A stretch of DNA of 64,000 bases from Zerene cesonia (Eukaryota > Arthropoda > Insecta > Lepidoptera > Pieridae), in NCBI RefSeq assembly GCF_012273895.1, contig NC_052114.1:1302001-1366000 (forward strand), written 5' to 3'. The position numbers and the translations under genes were made by a program. Positions 34,945 through 47,096 of the stretch are shown here, piece after piece (within the stretch, counting starts at the first letter, position 1; each line of letters opens with the position of its first letter). The notes beneath the pieces were generated by a model. It saw only the letters and a list, made by a program, of their open reading frames with translations, was not told the origin of the DNA and did no database searches.

Positions 34945-36327
34945 AAGTAATAAATGTTATTTGCAGTTAACAATTTTCTTTTTTCTTTATTACAATATTT
35001 ATGGCAAGACTAGGTAATTATTCAACTAGACTTTTGTAAAAGCACTTTTGAATCGTCATGTCATGTCAATCAACAAACTAACATTTACCATTGGTGAATC
35101 ACTTTAGCAGTTCATCAGCGTGGTGCTGTTATCTAGGGAAATAAAGATACGATATATGAAAAGGAAGATGAAATAAACAAAGATCTAACTCTAAGATCAA
35201 ATAAACTATATCAATAATAAAGAACTGCGTTCAAGAAATCTCTATGGTACGGTTGTTAGTAAAATTCTGTCGGAATGAATTCAGCACTCATTGTTCTCTG
35301 TCTTTTGTTGTCTGAACTTTTTCCAAAAAATGTACATGTAATGATTAATAATGAGCTATTTATTTGTCGGGTTCTAATGTAGTTCTACTCTACTATGTAT
35401 CACCTCAAAAGCTTGAACGGAGGAGCATATTTACATATAATGTTCTCAGTATGACTAATTAATTTTTTAAGATGTTCATTGACTTGAAAATATCTAATCT
35501 TTTAAAATCAAAACTGTTCAAATCATAGTGTTATTTGTAAACACTGATTTATTTTCATTAGTTGTGAATTTGGTGTCGACACTTGTGTGATGTTAATAAA
35601 ATTATGTAAACATTTATCGTAATTGAAATAATATAAACTATCCCATATTCAAAGTTTTAAGAGTATTGGTGGTGTAGATAACTTGTAGATTAATGAAAGA
35701 AACTAATTGTGTACGCACGTCTAACTAAACCTGCTTGAACTCAAACTCATACCCAGAGATTTTATATGATAGTTCCAATGCGCAGCTGCCCCTTAATGAA
35801 TATTCATATGTATAACCAAACTTGTTGTTGAACTGGGTAATTTAAATGCTTCCCCTACTTAGAAAAACTAAATAGTGTCAAATATTTAGTATACTAAAAT
35901 CAAAGACACGTATAGTTTTTCATACAAACTACTAATTATGTATAAAACACTCATGTCATATCCGGCGCATTTTTCTATTTCAAAAATTCTTAAAACTCTA
36001 TGTGTACAACCCTGACTAAAAACGCGCCGACCCGAGCCACCCACACACGCGCTTACATTTAAAACGTTGGTGTGTGGTATCGACATTAACGAGGTGAAAA
36101 AAGCAGGCCATGCGAATATAGGGATGTAACCATTGAGTTTAAGAAAAATTCAAATCATTTTTTTTACTTCCTTTAGTTGTTAATTGTTGTCCTTAGTATT
36201 TTTTTTGTAATAATGCATAACTATAAGGTCCTTGGGCATGAGAGTACACCGCATTGGGAACATCTTGTATAAACGACTACAGATAATATTTAATTTTTAG
36301 TTAATGAGCCAATGTATATAGTCATTT
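34945..36327. other. No feature recognised
   Basis: AT-rich, no exon or repeat recognised. A small antisense ORF at 35886-36086 has no domain. Confidence 0.45.
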
Positions 36328-36378
36328 AGCCAAAACGTAGCAACGCCTACCCGCCTCAGCAATCGAATTTCTCCTATT
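36328..36378 (-). repeat. Broken relative of the tRNA-like unit at 2021
   Basis: Read antisense: GAGAAATTCGATTGCTGAGG, CGGG, then TAGGCGTTGCTACG. Compared with about 2000-2065 it lacks roughly 20 nt (acceptor 5' strand and D arm), and no T arm follows. It shows the cloverleaf at 2021 belongs to a repeat that includes its 5' flank. Confidence 0.5.
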
Positions 36379-36733
36379 CATTCGATTCTATGTTTACCCT
36401 TCAGACAATATTTCAAACGTTCCTTGTACCGAGAGGACACGTACTAATACAAAACAATGAAGCACTCCAAAGTTGCACAAGTCACCTTTCAATTCTCCAC
36501 AAACAAATAATAACTAAGAATAAACTCCCGCAAATCAAAACTGCAAGGCTACGCTCGCGCTCCGTGGCCTAATCCTCTGTTATTGCGTTGTGGGTACTTC
36601 GAAAAATTCAGGGCGAGCTATTTGTTTTTATTTTTTGCAATCTTCTGCGAATTTCATCTAGGATGTTTATCTTAATGGACATCTTGGAACGTGTAAGAAA
36701 TGTAATTGATGCTTAATAACCAACCCAATCCAA

Positions 36734-36843
36734 TCTAATATATAAAATTCTCGTGTCACAGTTTTCGTTGATATACTCCTCCGAAACGGCTTGACTGATT
36801 TTGATGAAATTTTTTATAACACAGCGTTTGCCGGGTCAGATAG
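36734..36843 (+). mobile_element. Hel-B, internally deleted 110-bp copy
   Basis: A|TCTAATATATAAAATTC, GTGTCACAGTTTTCGTTG, CGAAACGGCTTGACTG, then a jump to ACAGCGTTTGCCGGGTCAG and ATAG|T in place of CTAG. Both termini are kept, the middle is lost. Confidence 0.8.
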
Positions 36844-37365
36844 TCATTATCTAAATATCAATGTTTGTCTGTTTGTTTGAATTAGTAAATTAACACACAA
36901 TGATCATTAGAATATCATGAATTTTATAACTTTGCTCGCTGTATTATCAGGATCACAGAGTTTATATAAATCGGTTTATCAGTTGGTAATTAACAAAGGT
37001 TATATACGTCCATCAGGACAAAGTGGCAGGAATCTTATGTAGAATTAAGAATTCCCCATGCGTGTTTATTCACTTGATATTAGACCCTCTTTTAGTTAGT
37101 GTGTAATATTTTATTCATGATGTAATGTTATGAACTACGAAAAATAAACTGCTTTCTACAAATAAGTCTTATGTCTGACTTCACTTGGGTATTTATCCTT
37201 TATAATTGCGTTTAGACCTACGTTCTAGAAAGGGGTATCTAAGCTTAAGCCGAATATATATAATGATTGTTCTATTTCTTTTGTATGTGAATGTAAATAC
37301 ATCATCGCTATCTATTAAAATTTGTTTATAAATGTAATATGTAAATAGGCTATTGCGTATAAATT

Positions 37366-37545
37366 ATGTTCCCACGGCAGGTCACAGGTCTCCCATTAGG
37401 TTTCAGGCCATAATTCACCGCGCTGGTCAAGTGCTGGTTGATAGACGTCACATGTCTTTGAACTTACGATTATTCGACTTGTCGGTTCCCTCACGGTGTC
37501 TTTCGTCTGTGTTTCAAGTAGTGGAGATGTAAATAATCACTACAT
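37366..37545 (-). mobile_element. SINE-M, degenerate 3' two-thirds
   Basis: ATGTTCCCAC, AGGCCATAATTCACCGCGCT, TCACATGTCTTTGAAC and TTCCCTCACGGTGTCTTTCG are antisense SINE-M blocks with many changes. Confidence 0.65.
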
Positions 37546-38098
37546 AGTATAAATCAAAATCGCTTTCCGCCGTCTGTGTGTCTATATGATTAGATCTTTC
37601 AAATTACGCAACAGATTTTGAGGGTTATTTTCTTAATAGTTAGAGTGATTCAAGAGATTTCCATGTTATATCAGGTATTATTGCATCCGTGGGTAGCCAA
37701 GGGTCGCTAATGTACTGATAAATTGAATGACAAATTTGTTTATTGCATGCTGAGGCCTGATTTTATCGGTTGCTTTATATATTACAGATAAAATGTAGCA
37801 GATGAATTGACAATATCTCTCTGAATTGAGTAAACTGGCAAATATTGTAAAAAAATTACTATGAGAAAGAGAATATGATTCATTATTCTCTGCTTTACTC
37901 AATGGTTGATAAATACAAACGTCATGAAACATCAGTAGATCGATTTACCAAAACAATTTGAATATAAATGAAATATGTAAATTGGCAAGCAATGTCCATT
38001 AGCGAATGACTGATTCGTTTTCAAAGTGAACTTTTAAGTGAGTTATAACAGTGTTAGATACAACTTTCTATATAGCGGAAATCGAGAGTTTATTATTG

Positions 38099-38300
38099 CT
38101 TTAGGCCCGCGGCTTCACTCGGCTCGGGTTGGCAAGGAAAAACCAAATGGGATGAGATGTTTCACCGCTGTAAAAAGTAACCTATATCACTCCCTAGCTT
38201 AACTATCTCGGCAAAGTCGTATCATAAAATCGCTATTGCGACATGAAAGAAAGACAAATAAATAAACACACTCTCGCATGTATATCGGTAATGTTAATGT
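38099..38300 (-). mobile_element. Helitron-like element (decayed)
   Basis: GCCCGCGGCTTCACTCG at the 3' side, GTAAAAAGTAACCTATATCAC, then GAAAGAAAGACAAATAAATAA. Termini not identifiable. Confidence 0.45.
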
Positions 38301-38791
38301 TTCGTTCTACTCACAATAATATTATTATTATATGCATCACTCCTAGGGAAGGAAAGGGTCGTCCTAACACAGGTATTACCTAGCAAGAGGGCCTGAGCCA
38401 CAATCCACTGTTACAATTATGTAAAATCTACTAAATAAAATAAAGTGTGTTGTAGTAAGTAAGGATAAGAAAACTACGCTTGGGTAACTAATACTGAAAT
38501 GTGAAGGATACACAGAATCACAGCTGCGTTTAAATTGTACTCTTGTTATAATTTTACCGCTAAAACCTGAAGTACTATTAAATACAAGCTTCAAGTTAAC
38601 TGGATAATTAGCAAAAAGTGAAACCCAGAAAGTTTCAGCTTTGTTTCCTTGGAGCGAAATTAAACAACAGACTTATAATGTTCATTGTTTATTTTTCTTT
38701 ATTAAGTAATAATTTCCTAAAATTGTAATTTCATCACCAAGGAGGTTTAGCTATCTTATGTGTTATAGTATTATTTTGATACGCACTAAAT

Positions 38792-39123
38792 AATCTAATC
38801 TTCATCATCATCAGCCATATATGTTCCCACTGCTGGGACACAGGCCTCCTATGAGGGTTCAGGCCATAATCCACCACGCTGGCCAAGTGCGGGTTGGCAG
38901 ATGTCACATGTCGTCGAACTTTTAGTTCTTGGACATGCCGGTTTCCTCACGATGTTTTCCTTCACCGTTTTAAGCAGTGGTGATGTTATCCACATGTGCA
39001 GATAAATTGAAAAATCTATTTATTTCCTGCACGCTCGCCCCGGTCTCGAACCTCAACTTATCGATTTTTGAAGTCTGAGGTTCTCACCACTGAGCCACCA
39101 CTGCTTCTAATCAATCTAATCTT
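38792..39123 (-). mobile_element. SINE-M, complete copy with target-site duplication
   Basis: Antisense from a TTCATCATCATC tail through CCCACTGCTGGGACACAGG, GCCGGTTTCCTCACGATG and the head with TCTCACCACTGAGCCACC. AATCTAATCTT is duplicated at 38792-38802 and 39113-39123. The right duplicate covers the 5' boundary of a Helitron starting at 39120, so the SINE entered at that junction. Confidence 0.92.
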
Positions 39124-39315
39124 ACTAATAATATAATAAACGCGAAAGTTTGTAAGTATGGATGGGTGAATGTTTTACTCTTTCACATATAAATTACTGA
39201 ATGTATTTTAATGAGACTTTACTGTAATATTGCTTATATATCAAATGAAGACATGAGCTATATAAATATATTTCAAGGAGTTTAAACCGCGAGTGTAACC
39301 GCTCGGCGCAGCTAG
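39120..39315 (+). mobile_element. Hel-A-related Helitron, older copy
   Basis: A|TCTTACTAATAATATAATA, CGCGAAAGTTTGTAAG, GTTTTACTCTTTCACATA, 3' GTGTAACCGCTCGGCGCAG and CTAG|T at 39312-39315. Mid part diverged. Confidence 0.78.
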
Positions 39316-39594
39316 TTTAATATAGTGTTTTCACGCGATGACTCAGTCAATACGTTTATTTTAAAACATAAAAGATAAGCAAAAACTTCTTCCTGGTATC
39401 CCTCGCCCCGAAGTCACGTAAAAAGGGTTAAAAATAAATAATAATAAAAATTCTCACTAAGCAATATTTATATTAACATTTTGAATCCTGCCGTCATATA
39501 ATTTTTTTATTCATTATGTTTTACAAAAAACATATTTTAAAATGTTCATTTATTACCCAAGAAGCCAATATTAAATAATATAATTATTTCTTAA

Positions 39595-39794
39595 CTAGCT
39601 ACGCCCCGCGGTTTCACCTGCGTAAGTCCGTATCCCGTAAGAATATCGGGATAAAAAGTTGCCTATATGTTATTCCAGTTATCCAGCTGTCTACGTACCA
39701 AATTTAATTGCAATTGGTTCAGTAGTTTTTACGTGAAAGAGTAACAAACATCCATACATCCATACAAACTTTCGCATTTATAATATTAATAGGA
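39595..39794 (-). mobile_element. Hel-A non-autonomous Helitron
   Basis: A|CTAGCTACGCCCCGCGG ... AATATTAATAGGA|T, 200 bp, same internal order as 25361-25560, clean A/T flanks. Confidence 0.9.
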
Positions 39795-40190
39795 TATCGG
39801 TCAGCAATATATGAGGTAAGATTATCTAATTACGTAATGACTTGAGACTTCTGTCTCTCCAAGTAGAGACTGAATAAATTAGCCGACTTGGTATTATATT
39901 ACATAGATCTCACAACTTTGAAGAACTGAGTTACAGGACTTTGTTTTCTTTGCAAGTTATCTTTTTGATGTTATAAATTATACTCTTCGTAATTATTGAG
40001 ATGTTGACTTGTCGAATGTGTTTTTCATAGAACTTATAGAAAAGGTTAGAAGAGTTTTCTGGACGGGGCATATGATGATACGACATTCGGCCTTGTAGGG
40101 ACGCCTCCCATAAACGAAGCGAATATTCATGTCTAAGTTATAATTATTTTTAATTAAAATCTTAAGCGCCTTTAAATTGTCAGAACTATA

Positions 40191-40224
40191 CCAAATTTAA
40201 ATGGGTGGTCCCATTTAAATTTGG
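40191..40224. repeat. Perfect hairpin, 15-bp arms, 4-nt loop
   Basis: CCAAATTTAAATGGG and its exact reverse complement around TGGT. Unexplained by a known family. Confidence 0.9.
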
Positions 40225-40373
40225 AATGGATCATCATCATCATGGAAGGAACCAGCTTTCTAATAAAAAAAGAATCATATAACTCGATTCAGCTAGTAAA
40301 AATCTATGAGGTAACAAACTCTAAAAAAACAGTCACATAATATCCTCATTTTTTGAAATCGGTTGAAAAGTGC

Positions 40374-40520
40374 ACTAGCTATTTGCCTGAAGATCAGTTT
40401 TTCAAAGGTAATGAAAAGGCGCAAATAGCGAAAGCACATCAAAACCAAAATTATATAAATCAGCCTAGCTATTTTCGAGTTTTAGCAAGACTAACGAACA
40501 GCAATCGATTTTTTTAATTC
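40374..40520 (-). mobile_element. Hel-D, decayed
   Basis: CTAGCTATTTGCCTG start; the 5' side carries TTTTCGAGTTTTAGCAAGAC and GAACAGCAATCGATTTTTTT as in 17759-17952. Confidence 0.5.
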
Positions 40521-42038
40521 AATGTTTTATTCATAAAGCTACTCGGATGATAAGAATTTTTTGTCGGTAACTTGTTAGGAAATATGTTGGTTATTAGACA
40601 TACACAAGAGTAATAATTATTTCATTAAACTTCCACCTTCCCATTTCGATGCGATTATCAAAAATGGTTTTTATGATTCATCTGATTTTTATAATTCTAT
40701 TTGGAGCTGGTGCCTGCCATGTGGTCTAATTAAATTCAGTATAGTTCTGACAATTTCAATACATATTGGCTTCTTGTTAAAAATACTATATTATGTGTAC
40801 CCACAGTTTATTGTTACGGACAATTCATTTAAATGGGGCCTATGAAACACCCTAAACAGGGAATTTACTACTGCTTTGCGCGTTTAAATCCATTGATATA
40901 CGATATAATATGATTAATATTATAACATTATTTGCATTGCGAACTGATTCATTTGATGAACAAAGGAATGCCCTGAATAAGTAAAATGTTGATTACGTGC
41001 CTTGGTTTATTTATTCAATGTGATAAACATAATTGCATTAATGAAAACTAAATTTTCTTGATAGCTTTACCATTTAGCTGGGGTATAATTTCATTTCTTT
41101 TGCTATCGGTTCTGTATTGTACATGTTTGTTAACTATATATTTGTCGGATACACACTAAAAATTGATCAAAACATCGAGTGCCTCCTGCCAGGACTGCCA
41201 GTGCCATCTATCGGATACGTACACTAACAACCGAACAATGCGTCGAGATACTGGAGCGCCAGCGCCGTCTAATAGCGTTATACAGAGTCTAGAAGTAACT
41301 TTTATTTCCCTTGCTCGTATCCACTGCCTACACGCTTGGAAGCATGGCCGAAGACAATCCTGACCACCTTCTGTCGATATATTCATTATATTAAGTCAGT
41401 TATTTTTAGTCTTTGTGTTTTGAAAATGCGTGTAACAACTGTTCTTAACTAAAACCAAAAATAGGGGAGGTTCTGAATAGACTCTTTATTTTTTTGTATT
41501 GTTACTCGACAAATACTTGGACTTTCAATTGAATGTCGTGATTGTTTTCGTCTGTGATGGGTAATTGTCCATTGGTCCCATTTTAGAATCTGCAGTAAAT
41601 CCCCGCCCCTGAATCATTGGTCTTTTGTAGATAATATTTATATGTCTTTATTTTGGTTGATTTTGGCGTTCTCTCTTTTAACCAACTACAAATATAAGGT
41701 TTCAAAAGGTTTCACAAAAAAGGTTTTAATTAATCCAGCTGCAGTATCAATAATTAAACAGTAAACTTATATCCTAGAAGCTTACGTTTCGCCTCAATCA
41801 GTCATTCAGTTAAGCTGTAACGAAATACTATTTGATTAAAAGATAAATGAATGGAGATAATGTGACTGCGGTGACTCATTCAGGCAAATCGATAGCGCCG
41901 ATATAGTATGTATGGGTAAGCGTTTTTTTTTTCTTTTTATTCTCAGAAGTCATTTCGTTCTGTGCAATATAATGTTTTTAGACAATTTATTTATGATAAC
42001 ACCATCCATACAGCTGGCATCTCTTGTTTATAAAAAAA
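40521..42038. other. No gene recognised
   Basis: 41156-41390 is richer in G+C, with overlapping ORFs on both strands (76 and 66 codons) and two loosely repeated blocks (GCCATCTATCGGATACG, GCCGTCTAATAGCG). No domain recognised. The rest is AT-rich. Confidence 0.4.
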
Positions 42039-42192
42039 AGTGAAGTCCCGTGTCCCCTACTGGGGTATGGGGCAGATGATATACATCTGTTTCACTGATC
42101 GATTTTTTTTATGGACAAGTAGGTGATCAGCCTTCTGTGTCCTGCCAGACCGAGACTTTTTTTTTAACCATTGTACCAAGGAGTCGGTCATC
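42039..42192 (-). mobile_element. SINE-G copy with deleted T-arm region
   Basis: Antisense: GTCCCCTACTGGGGTATGG, CATCTGTTTCACTGATCG, GTCCTGCCAGACCGAGAC, then directly TAACCATTGTACCAAGGAG, the tRNA A-box half. The B-box half is deleted. The first 68 bases are identical to 55719-55786. Confidence 0.8.
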
Positions 42193-42799
42193 TCTTGTTT
42201 ATAATCTGATTTTTTTTTCTGTGATCCTGTATGTACACAATGGCGGTGCATTTCAAATAAGTTGTTTTTCAAACATGCTAACAATAAACGTAAATCGTAA
42301 TTTTATAGGTTTGACTGTATTTTTTGGGTTTGTCACCTAAAAACTTTCGATTGTGTTCACTGATTTTGACGTTTCTTTTTTTATTTTAAAGCTGATGACT
42401 CCAGTTTGATCAAAAATTATTGTTTATACTGAATCCTTTCTTGTCAACCTTTTTATCAAGATTTGAAAAATCGTATTCTTAATTACGTTATATATTTCAT
42501 TCCGTTAAATTAAAACGATTGCATATCTTAAAATATAAGGTTACAATCTTCACGCGAAACAAATATAAAACATGAATGTTATCAATTGTAAAGCATTGAT
42601 TGATTTGTTGATATCAATTTCAATATTAAAATAAAAATAATTAATACAAAATTGCAATTTCTGTTTGCCATATCAATATTTTGGTATGTGAAAATTCGCT
42701 TCGAATCAGATACAGTTATGTAATCACTGTGTTCTTCCTGCCTATATATAATATAGTGTATTTGATGTATTCATTCCGATTTCATATACAAATTGCTAC

Positions 42800-42973
42800 T
42801 TGTATAATATATAAAATATCGCAATGTTCGTTTCCATACTTCTTCGAAACGGCTGGACCGTTTCTCATGAAATTTTTTGTGCATATCGGGTAGTTCTGAG
42901 AATTTGCCAACAACTATTTCTCATATTCCTAAATAATAAGGGTAAGGTAGAACAACGTTTACCGCGTCAGCTA
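42800..42973 (+). mobile_element. Hel-B Helitron, diverged
   Basis: TATAATATATAAAATATCGC, CATACTTCTTCGAAACGGCTG, TTTTTTGTGCATATCGGGTAG, GTAAGGTAGAACAACG, ending GCGTCAGCTAA|T (CTRR-type end). A long ORF over it is incidental. Confidence 0.75.
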
Positions 42974-43014
42974 ATGTATCGCTTATGCATAGTATGCTTA
43001 TGTATAGGTAAGCA

Positions 43015-43165
43015 TATAAGTGTGTTATCATGTCTGCATGAGTGTGTTATGTCGGAAAGTGTTTGTTTATGTGCGTTTTTGTGTGTGTGCGAGTGTACAT
43101 ATGTTTGTGATATATCCATGTGTCTGTGTGTTATCTTTGCTTGTGTGAGTGAGTCTAAAAGTCAA
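43015..43165. repeat. TG/TGTG-rich low-complexity stretch
   Basis: Strand-biased G+T sequence, including GTGTGTGTGCGAGTG, which stays open in one frame and creates an artefactual 115-codon ORF. Confidence 0.8.
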
Positions 43166-43391
43166 TATTAAGTACACACATTCTAAAATACACACACAAA
43201 TAAAAGACATTCATGTAATTAAATTAAACCCGTCTGTATTCCGTTGACGAGTGTCGCAGAAATTAGAGGAACTTCATGTCACAACAAATGAAACAAAACT
43301 TCTTGTAATTAAGTTAAGCTGTTCATTAACCGAGGTTAATTGATGGAAATCAATGATTTAACGATATAAAATCTATGAGTTTTCTGTCTGA

Positions 43392-43676
43392 GTTTTTTTA
43401 TGTAATATCGGGCAACTGAGCTTGTGGTTCGTCTGATGGTAAGCGATCACCACCGTGCAGTAACTTGTAGATACCGCTGCCAATGCTGTGCTCGCTTTTA
43501 AGAGAATAGGATAAGGGAAGAATGGACGACACGAATAAAGGAAAGGACTGGAAGAGTAAGGAAAAGGAAACGGGCCTCCGGGGAACAAAACACAATAACA
43601 TACACATGCTACAATTCCATAATTTTTTTTGGGACTATGGTAGCTTCCAAGGTGCGAGCTGGCCCAATTCATATTC
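43392..43676 (-). mobile_element. H retroposon, near full length
   Basis: Antisense: TTTTATGTAATATCGGGCAAC, TGATGGTAAGCGATCACCACC, TGCTCGCTTTTAAGAG, GGAAAGGACTGGAAGAG, ending GGTGCGAGCTGGCCCAATTC. It lacks only the first ~25 bases of the 5' end. Two antisense ORFs over it are incidental. Confidence 0.78.
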
Positions 43677-44311
43677 GTTCGTTCGTTTCAAGATTTTCTA
43701 ATATTACATCTATCCTTGTAACAAAATGTAATCTCTGTCCATTTGGTTTATGAAAACATAGAAAAGAAACAAAAGGCATTCGATTATAGTTTATGGGATG
43801 GTCGGTTTAGTATCCATCTATTAATCGGTATGATTCATTAGACAAATATATAACTACGTATACTATACAAAACAAGAACAATGAACCAAATTTATGATGT
43901 CCGTTCGTAATAAATATCACCCATGAACTGAAGCTTGAAATTTCTATGGAAGAAATTTATTATGTGGAAATCTTTATATCATATTGCAGATCTTTAGAGT
44001 ATAGGTACTATGGTTTGGCGGTGATGAATTTATCATTTAAATCCAAACTTTTATACTAATTAAACTGTAGGGTTCGCTTGTCAGAACACGCTAATGTCAG
44101 TGACTACTGGATCTATTTGGTAAGTCCACGTATAAAGTATCACGTTGAATATGTACATAATGACTGAGTATAAAGGTTATACATGTACCACGGGCGAAGC
44201 CAAGTCGGACTGCCAGTAGTCTAATTAAATACAACTGAACTGTATATTATTTTAGATCTGCAAGGAATCGCCGGCTCCGTTTTTTTGATCTCATGGTTTG
44301 CCTGGTGGTGA

Positions 44312-44478
44312 ACGGTGAAGGAAAACATCGCGAGGAGACCGGCATGTCAAAAGAATCAAAAGTTCGATGACATGTGACATCTGCCAACCCCTTGGCCAAC
44401 GTGGTGGATTATGGCCTGAACCCTTATAGGAAGTCTGTGTCTCAGCAGTGGTAACATATATGGGCTGATGATGATGAT
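44312..44478 (+). mobile_element. SINE-M 3' half
   Basis: ACGGTGAAGGAAAACATCG, CATGTGACATCTGCCAACC, GTGGTGGATTATGGCCTGAA, ATATGGGCTGATGATGATGA. 5' half absent. It runs straight into an antisense H fragment. Confidence 0.82.
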
Positions 44479-44600
44479 AAAGCAATCACCACCGTTCATG
44501 AACATTTGCGAAGGTAGCAGGTAAAGAGTAAGGAGGAAATGATGAAGGGAATAAATGAATGTTCTGGGAAGGGTAAGAAAAAGTACACAGGCCGGTCTTT
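44479..44600 (-). mobile_element. H retroposon fragment
   Basis: GCAATCACCACCGTTCATG, CATTTGCGAAGGTAGCAGG and GGAAGGGTAAGAAAAAG in antisense H order. It lies directly at the SINE-M tail. Confidence 0.6.
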
Positions 44601-45136
44601 CTCTTACATAAAATAAACAGTTTATCCATTTAATTCAAACTCATCCAGAAGGACATCCTATTCTATTATCCTACTTATATTACAATCGTAAAAGTTAGAG
44701 GATTGGAAGGATGGACGCTTGTTATTCATTCAATCAAAAACGCGTGCTCGGTTTTGCATGAAAATAAGCTCAGGAGCAGATTATACGCGGTATATTCGGC
44801 GACTATGAATGAATGAATAAATGTTTGTTGAAATTGAGTTTCGCTGGGAGCATTGTTCATTTATTTAATTTCAACTCTGATGGCCGCTCCAAACCTGAAA
44901 TCTTCAGAGATGATGTATTTTTGTGGCCACTATAAGTCAATAACAAAATACAAAAAAACGATAAAAAATAAAAAAAAAATCGACACTAAGCAGCGGTTGG
45001 CACGGCCTTAAATTAGATGGTTGACCTATTTTGTTTGCAGTTGCTTATTACTCATTAATTTATGTTTAATTTACATATTAATTTTAGTATTTGGTCCGCT
45101 AACGGTTGAATGGTGGAACGAGCGAACACAGCATGC
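44601..45136. other. No feature recognised
   Basis: AT-rich with A-rich runs near 44940-44980. A small + ORF at 45021-45218 has no domain and overlaps the next fragment. Confidence 0.4.
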
Positions 45137-45190
45137 GAATTATTTGTACGGAACCCTGTCACAAGTCCGACATGCTCCTTACCAATTTTA
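45137..45190 (-). repeat. Fragment of a common lepidopteran interspersed repeat
   Basis: TTTGTACGGAACCCTGTCAC and AAGTCCGACATGCTCC resemble the end of a widespread repeat whose antisense reads ...GTCGGACT...GGGTTCCGTACAAA. Recognised from memory only. Confidence 0.35.
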
Positions 45191-46544
45191 TACGTTCTTA
45201 CATACATCTATTATTTAACAAGTCTTAAATGCATTCGTCTTTTCATACAAAAGCTGTACCATAAAATATGCGTAGAATCAAAATAACACATAAAATAACA
45301 GCAACAATTAGCTAAAACCCCTTTGATTTGTGCAATCCGTACCATTAACGAATTACACGATAAAGTAGATGTGTTTTCTTGTGCTTTGAGTGAGTTTTAA
45401 AAGGTACTATTATATCATCAAAGTTTTGTTTCTTTTGTATGAAATAGTTTTTTAGTTTTGTTTTCCTTTTTATAAAAGAACTCTGTCGAATTAGGATAAT
45501 ATTCTGTAATGGCAGTAAGTTCTATTTGGTGTGAATAAATAAAAATAAAAAAAAACATTTCGGCACAATAAATTAAGCTCAATTATATACTAAAAGTATT
45601 CTTACGTCCAATTTAAAATTTTACTGATCGTTTCATACGCGCTATAGCCACAGAGTTAACGATTAAAGCCTCGTGTGTGGCACTATGCAATTAATATGGA
45701 AATATGACCGAGATTAAGTATGGGAAGGGATTTTTAAAGCTGCAATGCTGAAGTGGAAATCCTATTCCTTTCCTTTATGATGAGAGACAATATTTTTTAA
45801 CCTAATCTAAATAAAACTGCATTTTATAAATGACATTTTACAGCAACCGTTCGAAGATTAGTTCTGAATACAATAGTACACAGAATAATATGTATCTTAG
45901 TAGTAATAATTATTATTGTATATATAACAATTATATTATATAATAATTCATATTTTGAATTAATTGAATAATCTTCATAATTAATTACACAGTGGAATTC
46001 CACTGTTTTGTGATTGATACATCAGAACTTTAATTCTATTTATTTGAAAGCTTATTTAACAATTATATTTCATCCATCCAAAATAACCGAGAAAACTGTT
46101 CATATCATACCATAGACTAGTGTCAGCTACCTTCCAAATGAAGCCGCGATACATAGCGTAAATGCAACTCAGATGCAACACTTGGCATAATTTAATGTTC
46201 ATTTTGAGTTCGCTGCATGGAACAACGCGTACGAACAATGATGTAATTATATTTTATGAGTTAAAGAGCTTGTGTAAATATGAATCTCGTAACAAGCTTT
46301 GTTTCATCTGTAATACAGTTTAAAATTTATGGTTATAAAGATTGCATTGCTCCTTTTGAACACGTTTTTTGATTAGATTCACCTGTATGTACGAGTATTA
46401 TGTTTGTATGTAACCGACTTTTGAATTTGATTTTGAGCCTTTTTAAGCGGACAGATTTGATTGAAACTTTACACATGAGTGTGTAGGAAGACAGAGAGAG
46501 AAGGATCGGTGACAATACACTATTTTCATGAGTTTATCTTATTA
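45191..46544. other. No gene; one palindrome
   Basis: ACAGTGGAATTCCACTGT (about 45989-46006) is an 18-bp perfect palindrome. Otherwise AT-rich and unrecognised. Confidence 0.45.
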
Positions 46545-46749
46545 CTAGCTATATCCCACGGTTTCACCCGCGTAAGTCCGTATCCCGTAGGAATATCGGG
46601 ATAAAAAGATGCCTATATGTTATTCCAGTTGTCCAGCTGCCCACGTACCAAATTTCATTGCTATCGGTTCAGTAGTTTTTGCGTGAAAGAGAAACAAACA
46701 CACACACACATCCTTAAATACTTTCGTATTTATAATATTAGTAGGAGGA
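46545..46749 (-). mobile_element. Hel-A non-autonomous Helitron
   Basis: A|CTAGCTATATCCCACGG, GTCCGTATCCCGTAGG, ATATCGGGATAAAAAG, ACACACACACACATCC, then ATTAGTAGGAGGA|T. The last GGA is duplicated, so the true 5' end is 46746 or 46749. Confidence 0.88.
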
Positions 46750-46915
46750 TAATGACTATGATCGCAACGATGAAATAATTTCCTTACGTGCCAACACCGT
46801 GTATTGGACAATTTAGTAGATTCTATAATAATTAAAGCGTTTTTTTTTGAGTTTTTTAACTATATTTAAATATAATTTTTTATTTAATCTTATTCAATCA
46901 TAGTATTTTGTAGTG

Positions 46916-47096
46916 TTTGATTTTATGCGAGTATTATACATTTAGAAATTAAAGACTTTTTAACGGATTTTAAAAGCGAGACTGACCCTTGACCACGCTC
47001 GCTGTAAAGTGTTCGAAACGACGTTTTGGTTAATAATATAATAAATAAATCCCGTTTAAAATGCGTTTAAAAGTCTTTAATCTCTTATTCAATCAT
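46916..47096. mobile_element. K foldback element
   Basis: Left arm TTAGAAATTAAAGACTTTTTA with ACGGATTTTAAAAGCGA; right arm TCCCGTTTAAAATGCG and TTTAAAAGTCTTTAATCT in inverted order. Core CCACGCTCGCTGTAAAGTG shared with 15405-15565 and, inverted, 56716-56908. Confidence 0.68.

Noticed and set aside
33909..34973. Long ORFs of 354 and 340 codons on both strands
   Set aside because: They consist almost entirely of N bases in the assembly gap.
41156..41386. Possible GC-richer exon with ORFs on both strands
   Set aside because: No recognisable domain, no clear splice sites, and two loosely repeated CCATCTATCGG / CCGTCTAATAGCG blocks suggest noncoding repeat.
42824..43171. 115-codon + ORF
   Set aside because: Built from a Hel-B copy and a TG-rich low-complexity tract, which lack stops for compositional reasons.
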